A stretch of DNA of 9,856 bases from Bacteroidota bacterium (GTDB lineage: Bacteria > Bacteroidota > Ignavibacteria > UBA10030): assembly GCA_003519375.1 (NCBI GenBank), contig DOWV01000299.1, forward strand, positions 4,096 through 13,951. The letters are read 5' to 3'. This document shows, piece by piece, positions 1 through 5,384 of the stretch. Within the stretch, counting starts at the first letter, position 1; each line of letters begins with the position of its first letter. Position numbers and translations under genes: made by a program. The notes under the pieces were generated by a model. It saw nothing but the letters and a program-made list of their open reading frames with translations. It had not been told where the DNA came from and did not search any database.

Positions 1-1419
1 CTCGACCTCGGGCACTACGAGCGGTTTCTTGACGCCAGCACGTCGCGTCAAAACAATGCGACGACAGGTCAGATCTATTATGAGGTTATTTCAAAGGAGC
101 GACGCGGAGACTATCTGGGCGCCACGGTCCAGGTTATTCCCCACATCACGGACGAGATCAAACGCCGCATTGCAGCCCTGGCGTCTACCGGAAAGTATGA
201 TGTCATCATCTCGGAAATCGGCGGCACGGTCGGTGATATCGAAAGCCTCCCGTTCCTGGAAGCGATCAGACAGTTCACGCTCAACGTCGGTCACCGGAAC
301 GCGCTGAATATCCATGTCACGCTGGTTCCGTATATCCGTTCGGCGGGTGAGCTGAAAACAAAACCGACGCAGCACAGCGTGAAAACCCTTCTGGAAATCG
401 GGTTGCAGCCGGACATTCTGATCTGCCGGTCGGAACGACACCTGAGCCGGGATCTCAGGGAAAAAATCGCCCTCTTCTGCAACGTCGAGGCAAACGCGGT
501 CATCGAAGGGCCCGACGTTCATTCGATTTACGAGGTTCCGCTCACCTTCGAACGGGAACGTATGCCTCAAATTGTGATCGAGAAGCTGAATCTGAAATGC
601 GGCGCTCCGGATCTCCGGCGCTGGACACGATTCGTCAATCGCATCAGGCATCCCCACGGGAAAGTCACGATTGCCGTCTGCGGCAAGTATACAGATCTCC
701 TCGATGCATACAAGAGCATCATCGAGGCATTCGTCCACGCCGGTGCCGAAAACGATGCCATCGTCGAGGTCCGGTGGGTGAAAGCGGAAGACATTGAACA
801 TGCCGGCCCCGAGCGGTATCTGAGCGATGTGGCAGGGCTCCTTGTTCCGGGCGGCTTCGGCGAGCGCGGAGTGGAAGGGAAGATCGAAGCAATACGTTAC
901 GTTCGGGAGCATAATATCCCGTTCCTGGGGATCTGTCTTGGGCTGCAGTGTGCCGTCATTGAGTTCGCCCGCAATGTTTGCGGGTTGAAGGGCGCAAACA
1001 GTACAGAGTTCAAGAAAACCAAGAATAACGTTATCGATCTCATGATGGATCAAAAGGGTGTGAAGAACCTTGGCGGCACGATGCGGCTCGGAGCATATCC
1101 CTGCATCGTTGCGAAAGGGACGAAGGCCTTCAAAGCGTATCGGAAAGATCTGATCTCCGAACGGCATCGTCACCGGTTTGAAGTGAACAACAGGTTCCGG
1201 AAGAAACTGGCCGATGGCGGAATGGTGTTCAGCGGTGTCTCTCCTGACAATACGCTCGTCGAAATCATCGAGCTTCCCGATCATCCGTGGTTCGTCGCCG
1301 GCCAGTTCCATCCGGAGCTGAAATCCCGGGCAATCAATCCTCATCCCTTGTTTCGTGATTTTGTCAGAGCAGCAAAAGAGTATTCTGAAGAATCTGTGAG
1401 CCACAGTGACAATCAGTAG
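1..1419 (+). CDS. pyrG: CTP synthase (glutamine-hydrolysing), 5'-truncated by the window edge
   Basis: CTP synthase makes CTP from UTP, ATP and glutamine, the last step of de novo pyrimidine nucleotide synthesis, in the cytoplasm. The frame is open from base 1, starting LDLGHYERFLD, which lies near residue 70 of the roughly 540-residue family. About 70 N-terminal residues, including the ATP-binding P-loop, are therefore outside the window. The fragment has 472 residues. In the synthetase domain I see ERRGDYLGATVQVIPHIT, EIGGTVGDIESLPF and KTKPTQHSV, all near-identical to characterised enzymes. In the class I glutamine amidotransferase domain I see PGGFGERG, then GICLGLQ with the nucleophile Cys at fragment residue 312. 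RHRHRFEVNN follows, then the catalytic His437 and Glu439 in QFHPEL. All key residues visible are intact, so the enzyme should be active. The 3' end overlaps the next gene by 14 nt, which suggests cotranscription and translational coupling. Confidence 0.98.
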   Translation, partial: LDLGHYERFLDASTSRQNNATTGQIYYEVISKERRGDYLGATVQVIPHITDEIKRRIAALASTGKYDVIISEIGGTVGDIESLPFLEAIRQFTLNVGHRNALNIHVTLVPYIRSAGELKTKPTQHSVKTLLEIGLQPDILICRSERHLSRDLREKIALFCNVEANAVIEGPDVHSIYEVPLTFERERMPQIVIEKLNLKCGAPDLRRWTRFVNRIRHPHGKVTIAVCGKYTDLLDAYKSIIEAFVHAGAENDAIVEVRWVKAEDIEHAGPERYLSDVAGLLVPGGFGERGVEGKIEAIRYVREHNIPFLGICLGLQCAVIEFARNVCGLKGANSTEFKKTKNNVIDLMMDQKGVKNLGGTMRLGAYPCIVAKGTKAFKAYRKDLISERHRHRFEVNNRFRKKLADGGMVFSGVSPDNTLVEIIELPDHPWFVAGQFHPELKSRAINPHPLFRDFVRAAKEYSEESVSHSDNQ

Positions 1420-2164
1420 ACGCCGAATTGGCCGGATGGTTCTGTTGGCGCTTCCGGTGATCTGGATGCTGGGGTGCCGTGCGTCTTCGCAGGTGTCTTC
1501 CTCACTTGGAAACAAGTACCGGTACTTTGTTTCTCTCTCCGCCCCCCAAAAATCGGATTCGCTGATGTTTCGGGATGATAGGATGATCATCCAGTTCCGT
1601 TTTGACGATCCCGCGATCCGCTTTCAGCTGCAAAACATCTCGCCGGCCTCCATGCGACTGGACTGGGCACACGCCTCGCTGGCAGTGGGCGGGCCGCCTC
1701 TTCCTGTGCGAACCATTGCAACGTACTATGACACGAGTTCAGTACCGACCCCGAGTTCGCCCATCCCTTCCCTCGGCGTCATTCGGGACGTCGTTGCGCC
1801 CAAAGCAAACATCAGTGTCAGGGGAAGGGAATGGCGGTTGGCTGATCTTCTCCCGACGACCGACGGGAATTCATTCGAGCGCGAGTCGGCGATCAGAAAC
1901 ATGGTCGGAAGAACGATCGAATTGAACCTGCCTGTACGTTTCGATGATGATGCCGTTGTCTATCGGTTCGTCTTTTTCATTGATTCCGTGAGGCAGATCT
2001 CTTGGAGCGAGTACAGTCGGCCTGCCTGGCTCCCGCCGGCTCCGCGAGTGCCGAGTCTGGGGCCGAGCTCAGAAGACAGAATCACGACCGCGCTTATCGT
2101 CGGTGGATTTGCAGGGTTCTTTCGATTTATGATCATGAAGAAAAAAACCCCGGTAATCGAATAG
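1406..2164 (+). CDS. Putative lipoprotein of unknown function with a C-terminal hydrophobic segment
   Basis: The family is not recognised. The protein is 252 residues from the GTG at 1406. Its N terminus is basic (ISRRRIGR), followed by a hydrophobic stretch ending WMLGC. This fits a lipoprotein signal peptide with lipidated Cys24, although Met and Leu at -3 and -2 are not the ideal lipobox. The mature part (about residues 25-220) has alternating polar and hydrophobic residues suggesting beta structure, with no motif I can name. Residues about 227-245 are hydrophobic and end in a Lys-rich tail (MIMKKKTPVIE). A C-terminal membrane helix is unusual for a lipoprotein and leaves the topology open. 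The GTG overlaps the end of pyrG. An ATG at 1436 is an alternative start that would shorten the signal peptide to 13 residues before the Cys. Neither start has a strong Shine-Dalgarno sequence. That this is a real gene is supported by the long frame, the signal sequence and the tight packing with both neighbours. Confidence 0.8.
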   Translation: MTISRRRIGRMVLLALPVIWMLGCRASSQVSSSLGNKYRYFVSLSAPQKSDSLMFRDDRMIIQFRFDDPAIRFQLQNISPASMRLDWAHASLAVGGPPLPVRTIATYYDTSSVPTPSSPIPSLGVIRDVVAPKANISVRGREWRLADLLPTTDGNSFERESAIRNMVGRTIELNLPVRFDDDAVVYRFVFFIDSVRQISWSEYSRPAWLPPAPRVPSLGPSSEDRITTALIVGGFAGFFRFMIMKKKTPVIE

Positions 2165-2166
2165 CC

Positions 2167-2916
2167 ATGAAAATAGGCTCTCTCACAGGAGTCTCGAGAG
2201 CAATGCGTGCCGCAGTATTCCTGATGCTCCTGGCCGGCTGCCGTACTACGCGTCCCACTGTTCCCCCCGAAGAGACTTTTTTTATCCCCCTCGCCGAGCT
2301 GCCGAAACCGGCAACGATCAAGCCGCAGACGCCGGCCATCTCTGCACCGCAGACCCGGCCCGCGGGAAAAGCGGATTCGCTTCTGAACAGTCAAAGAGAT
2401 CAGGATCGCCGAATTGTTGCCCTTGCGGAACAACTGGAGCGCCTTGAGGCCACCCGCCGCGGCGCCCGTCCGGACAGCACGAAGCCGGTCCCGCGGACCA
2501 CACAACCTTTGGCAGCTCCAAAACCGGTTTCCACCCCGCCGGATGACAAGGCCATCGGCGCGGCCGAGAGGCTCTATGCTTCAGGAGAGTACCGAAAGAC
2601 CATCCAGTGGTGCCAGGACGCGCTTGAGAGAGGAGCTCTCGGGGGAATCGAAGATCAATGCTACTTCCTGATGGGTGCCAGCCGCTACCGGTTGAAACAG
2701 TTCGATCTTGCCCTGGTCTCATTGAAGAAGGTTCTGGACGTCAAGGCCTCGTCCAAGAGGGCCGATGCGTCCTTTCTCATGGGGTTGACGTACAGGGAGC
2801 TTGGGATGCGTGAACGGTCGGCGACCATGTTTGGTGCAGCCCTCAAAGAATCGCCCGATGAAGGCCTGGCCCGCTCCATCCGCCGGGAACTGGATCGTTT
2901 GGCGAAAAACCGTTGA
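2167..2916 (+). CDS. CpoB/YbgF-like TPR lipoprotein
   Basis: This is a predicted envelope protein of 249 residues. The signal peptide has basic residues near the start and a good lipobox, MLLAGC, with lipidated Cys25. A Pro/Thr-rich spacer follows, then a short heptad-like coiled coil (about residues 69-97, with LAEQLERLEATRR) and a second Pro/Thr/Lys linker. The C terminus (about residues 127-235) holds roughly three TPR-like helical hairpins, for example AERLYASGEYRKTIQWCQ and YFLMGASRYRLKQFDLAL. This order (coiled coil, linker, three TPRs) is that of CpoB, which links the Tol-Pal system to peptidoglycan synthesis. Classical CpoB is periplasmic rather than lipidated, and no tol genes are visible here, so equivalence is only suggested. 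The start at 2167 is 2 nt after the previous stop. An in-frame ATG at 2203 lies 11 nt after AGGAG and would also keep the lipobox. The open frame extends upstream to 2002, but that part lies inside the previous gene and is unlikely to be translated. Confidence 0.85.
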   Translation: MKIGSLTGVSRAMRAAVFLMLLAGCRTTRPTVPPEETFFIPLAELPKPATIKPQTPAISAPQTRPAGKADSLLNSQRDQDRRIVALAEQLERLEATRRGARPDSTKPVPRTTQPLAAPKPVSTPPDDKAIGAAERLYASGEYRKTIQWCQDALERGALGGIEDQCYFLMGASRYRLKQFDLALVSLKKVLDVKASSKRADASFLMGLTYRELGMRERSATMFGAALKESPDEGLARSIRRELDRLAKNR

Positions 2917-2949
2917 GACTCATGACCGAGCGCCGGATATCTTGAAATG

Positions 2950-2978
2950 AAAAAGCCCCGCATCAGACGGGGCTTTTT
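2950..2978. terminator. Bidirectional rho-independent terminator
   Basis: A perfect 11-bp stem (AAAAAGCCCCG at 2950-2960 pairing with CGGGGCTTTTT at 2968-2978) encloses the 7-nt loop CATCAGA. On the + strand the T-run continues to about 2985 (TTTTTGTTTTTT). On the - strand the left-arm A-run reads as five T. It lies 33 nt after the TPR lipoprotein gene and 36 nt beyond the end of the convergent minus-strand gene, so it can terminate both transcripts. Confidence 0.95.
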
Positions 2979-3013
2979 GTTTTTTGTCTCCAGCTTGTTG
3001 AAACACCGGAAGA

Positions 3014-3493
3014 TCAGGATTTCTTCTTGGAGGGCCGGCGGCCCGGGCTCGGATGATGAAAGTCCATCTTGTCCGAAAGGCTCTTGATTTCGGCTTCGAG
3101 GTGATTTACGACGGAAGCAAGCTGGGCTGTGAGCTTTCCCTCAAGGTCCTCGCGGCTTCTTTGCGCTTGTCGGAGGGCGATATACATCGTACCGCTCGCC
3201 AGGATCATGACGCCAAGCATGATGTAAATCCACATCACTTTGGTGCCGACGTCCTTTTGCAGCAGGTCCGCGTTATAGACGACGATGAACTGCAAGCTGT
3301 CGACGCGGCGGGCCATATCATCAAAGGTTGATGGATGCATCAGTCTCAACGTGTCCGTCTTTTGAGGTGTAGATGCCTGGGATTCGACGCTTCGACCCTT
3401 GCTTCCGTTTGGTTGTGCGGCGACGGCAGTCATCAGGAACAGTATTGTGAGAGCTAGAATTGAAAATGCCGACCTCCACTGAGAGATGCCCAT
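3014..3493 (-). CDS. Small membrane protein: signal peptide, one membrane span, coiled-coil tail
   Basis: The family is not recognised. The protein has 159 residues. Residues 1-27 look like a cleavable signal peptide, with hydrophobic core FSILALTILFLMTAVAA and possible cleavage near AVAA/Q. Residues 28-82 form a polar, probably periplasmic segment that includes DDMARRVDSLQFIVVYNADLL. Residues about 86-107 (VMWIYIMLGVMILASGTMYIAL) are a clear membrane helix. Residues 108-143 are charged and heptad-like (REDLEGKLTAQLASVVNHLE), consistent with a cytoplasmic coiled coil that could mediate oligomerisation. The tail is basic (GRRPSKKKS). The ATG at 3493 is preceded by GAGGA at 3498-3502 (minus strand), 4 nt away, which supports this start. 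The gene is divergent from the amidohydrolase gene and convergent with the TPR lipoprotein gene, sharing the latter's terminator. It is therefore a single-gene transcription unit. No enzymatic motif is visible; a scaffold or adaptor role is a guess. Confidence 0.85.
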   Translation of the reverse strand: MGISQWRSAFSILALTILFLMTAVAAQPNGSKGRSVESQASTPQKTDTLRLMHPSTFDDMARRVDSLQFIVVYNADLLQKDVGTKVMWIYIMLGVMILASGTMYIALRQAQRSREDLEGKLTAQLASVVNHLEAEIKSLSDKMDFHHPSPGRRPSKKKS

Positions 3494-3515
3494 AAAGTCC
3501 TCGCACGGAAAAAAA

Positions 3516-3527
3516 GTTTGCGCAAAC
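3516..3527. repeat. 12-bp perfect palindrome, possible operator
   Basis: GTTTGCGCAAAC reads the same on both strands. It sits in the 5' leader of the minus-strand gene, roughly 10-20 nt downstream of where transcription would start from the candidate promoter at 3545-3573. That is a position where a bound repressor could block transcription. Perfect 12-bp palindromes do occur by chance, so an operator role is inference only. Confidence 0.4.
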
Positions 3528-3542
3528 CGGTAAGAAGTGATC

Positions 3543-3573
3543 CCAAATTAGAGACTTCGCTCTCTAAAGTCAA
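3543..3573 (-). promoter_or_regulatory. Candidate promoter for the minus-strand membrane-protein gene
   Basis: Read on the minus strand, TTGACT (3573-3568) is followed by a 17-nt spacer and TAATTT (3550-3545), continuing as TAATTTGG. The -35 box matches the sigma-70 consensus in 5 of 6 bases. The -10 region is weak for sigma-70 but close to the Bacteroidota TAnnTTTG element, with 20 nt between TTG and TA. The predicted start would give a leader of about 45 nt before the ATG at 3493. Confidence 0.5.
3548..3567. repeat. Inverted repeat inside the minus-strand promoter spacer
   Basis: TTAGAGA (3548-3554) and TCTCTAA (3561-3567) are exact inverse complements around CTTCGC. The repeat fills the spacer between the candidate -35 and -10 boxes of the minus-strand promoter and touches the -10. 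This placement suits a regulator-binding site better than an RNA hairpin, because it would not be transcribed from that promoter. No T-run follows on either strand, so it is not a terminator. Confidence 0.4.
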
Positions 3574-3599
3574 CATGGTTTTTCCTTATTCAGGGCGCA

Positions 3600-3643
3600 T
3601 TGAAATTCACTCGGTCATTGGCTATCTTTTAGGGCTATCTTTG
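3600..3643 (+). promoter_or_regulatory. Candidate promoter region for the amidohydrolase (and possibly recG)
   Basis: TTGAAA (3600-3605), a 17-nt spacer and TATCTTTT (3623-3630) form a reasonable promoter under either the sigma-70 or the Bacteroidota pattern (TTG, 20 nt, TAnnTTTT). A 10-bp direct repeat, GGCTATCTTT, occurs at 3620-3629 and 3633-3642. The second copy makes an exact TAnnTTTG element (TATCTTTG, 3636-3643) with a poorer upstream box. Transcription would start about 40-60 nt before the ATG at 3693. Confidence 0.5.
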
Positions 3644-3692
3644 GGCGTCAACCACTCCTCGCCGAACACATCCAAACCTATGAGGGATTCAC

Positions 3693-5357
3693 ATGAACGC
3701 GAAGCTTTCAGTTTTCATCCTGTCCTTGTTCCTCCCGTCGCTCTGTCATTCACAAATTGCTGACCTCGTCTTTGTCAACGGAAATCTGTGGACGGTGGAC
3801 GCCAATCGGCCTACCGGCGAGGGCGTCGCTGTCCTCGGAGACAAAATCCTGGCCGTCGGTACGACCTCGGAGATGAAAAAGTACGTCGGATCGGCAACAA
3901 AAGTCATTGATCTGAAGGGAAGACGAATGCTCCCTGGCTTCATCGACAATCACACGCACTTCATGACGGGGGGATTTCAGCTGCAGAGCGTCGATCTGAG
4001 ATTCACTAAGAGTGAAAAAGAATTCGCTGCCATGATCGGAGAGCGTGCAGCAAAGCGGCCCGGGAAATGGATCACCGGAGGCGACTGGGACCACGACAAC
4101 TGGCCGGGCGGCAACCTGCCGACCAAAGAGCTCGTGGATGTTCTCACCCCTCAGACTCCTGTGTTCGTAAATCGCTATGATGGTCACATGGCGTTGGCCA
4201 ATTCGTACGTCCTCAAGCTGGCCGGGATCGACAAAAACACTCCTGACCCTCAGGGGGGTACGATTGTGCGGGACAAGAACACCGGCGAGGCAACCGGCGT
4301 TCTCAAGGATGCAGCTATGAGTTTTGTGTACCGGCATGTCCCCGATCCGTCAACGGAAGAGATGATGGAAGCCGCCCGCCTGGCGCTTGCGGAGGCACGG
4401 AAGTACGGAGTGACAAGTATCCAGGACGTATCTTCTGCGGCGGACGTTCGCGTCTATCAAATGCTCCGTGACCGCGGGGACTTGACTGCCCGATTCCATT
4501 GCCGGCTCCCTCTCAGTCAGTGGGAGCATCTCGCAGCGCTCGGTATTCGGGTCCCTTTTGGTGATCATTCGATCCGAGTTGGATCGATGAAAGAATTTGT
4601 GGACGGTTCCCTTGGATCGTCGACCGCTCTCTTCTATGAGCCATACACTTCAGACCCCGCGACAAAAGGACTGGCAATGGACGTCGTTGGTGATGGAAGC
4701 CTGGCTCGCTGGGGCAAGGCTGCTGACCTCGCAGGGCTTCAGCTCTCGATCCATGCAATCGGTGACAGCGGCAACAGCATTGCTCTGGACCTGTTCGAGA
4801 GCATTGCAAAGCTCAATCCTGCCTGGGACAGAAGATTCCGAATAGAGCATGCGCAGCATATTGCGCCGAAAGATTTCAAACGCTTTGCGTCGCTCGGGGT
4901 GATCGCATCCGTGCAGCCGTATCACGCAATCGATGACGGCCGATGGGCCGAGAAGCGCATTGGGCACGAGCGATGCAAGACAACCTACCCGTTCCGGAGT
5001 TTCCTCGACCAGGGGGCGACATTGTCATTCGGAAGCGACTGGACCGTCGGGCCGTTGAATCCCCTCCTGGGCGTCTATGCGGCCGTTACCCGAAGGACGA
5101 CGGACGGTGCGAATCCGAATGGCTGGTTCCCCGAGCAGAAGATTACTGTACAGGAAGCGATCAAAGCATACACCATGAGCAATGCCTATGCTGTTTTCGA
5201 GGAACAAGAGAAAGGCTCCATCACGCCCGGCAAGCTTGCCGACCTGATTGTCCTGAGCGATGACATTCTCGCGATGGATCCGGCAAAGATCGAGTCGGTG
5301 AATGTCGAGATGACGGTTTTGGGAGGAAAGGTTGTTTACACAGCGAATCAACGATAG
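3693..5357 (+). CDS. Exported YtcJ-like metal-dependent amidohydrolase
   Basis: This 554-residue protein is a full-length member of the amidohydrolase superfamily, YtcJ-like branch (Amidohydro_3). These TIM-barrel enzymes hydrolyse C-N bonds of amides or cyclic amides with bound divalent metal; the substrate here is unknown. Residues 1-20 look like a signal peptide (LSVFILSLFLPSLCHS), so it probably acts in the periplasm or outside the cell. Visible in order are the beta-sandwich start (ADLVFVNGNLWTVDA) and the metal-binding HxH in PGFIDNHTHF (His87, His89). Next come GGDWDHDNWPGG, typical of this branch, and KEFVDGSLGSS with Lys290, a likely metal-bridging residue. His344 (SIHAIGD), His376 in RIEHAQHI and the catalytic Asp439 in SFGSDW follow. 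The closing motif is GSITPGKLADLIVL. All expected metal ligands appear present. GAGGGA at 3682-3687 supports the ATG start. The gene lies 27 nt upstream of recG in the same direction, so a shared transcript is possible, though a functional link is not evident. Confidence 0.93.
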   Translation: MNAKLSVFILSLFLPSLCHSQIADLVFVNGNLWTVDANRPTGEGVAVLGDKILAVGTTSEMKKYVGSATKVIDLKGRRMLPGFIDNHTHFMTGGFQLQSVDLRFTKSEKEFAAMIGERAAKRPGKWITGGDWDHDNWPGGNLPTKELVDVLTPQTPVFVNRYDGHMALANSYVLKLAGIDKNTPDPQGGTIVRDKNTGEATGVLKDAAMSFVYRHVPDPSTEEMMEAARLALAEARKYGVTSIQDVSSAADVRVYQMLRDRGDLTARFHCRLPLSQWEHLAALGIRVPFGDHSIRVGSMKEFVDGSLGSSTALFYEPYTSDPATKGLAMDVVGDGSLARWGKAADLAGLQLSIHAIGDSGNSIALDLFESIAKLNPAWDRRFRIEHAQHIAPKDFKRFASLGVIASVQPYHAIDDGRWAEKRIGHERCKTTYPFRSFLDQGATLSFGSDWTVGPLNPLLGVYAAVTRRTTDGANPNGWFPEQKITVQEAIKAYTMSNAYAVFEEQEKGSITPGKLADLIVLSDDILAMDPAKIESVNVEMTVLGGKVVYTANQR

Positions 5358-5384
5358 AGAAGAATCAGAAACGGTCGTATCGGA

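Noticed and set aside
91..1590. A 499-codon open frame on the minus strand opposite pyrG
   Set aside because: It lies almost wholly antisense to an unmistakable CTP synthase gene, has no recognisable motif, and is explained by codon bias of the opposite strand.
2002..2166. Upstream extension of the TPR lipoprotein frame
   Set aside because: It overlaps the end of the previous gene, is Arg/Ala-rich out-of-frame translation, and would bury the signal peptide internally.
3518..3763. An 81-codon + strand frame over the divergent intergenic region
   Set aside because: It runs through both candidate promoters and into the amidohydrolase start in another frame; no motif or ribosome-binding site.
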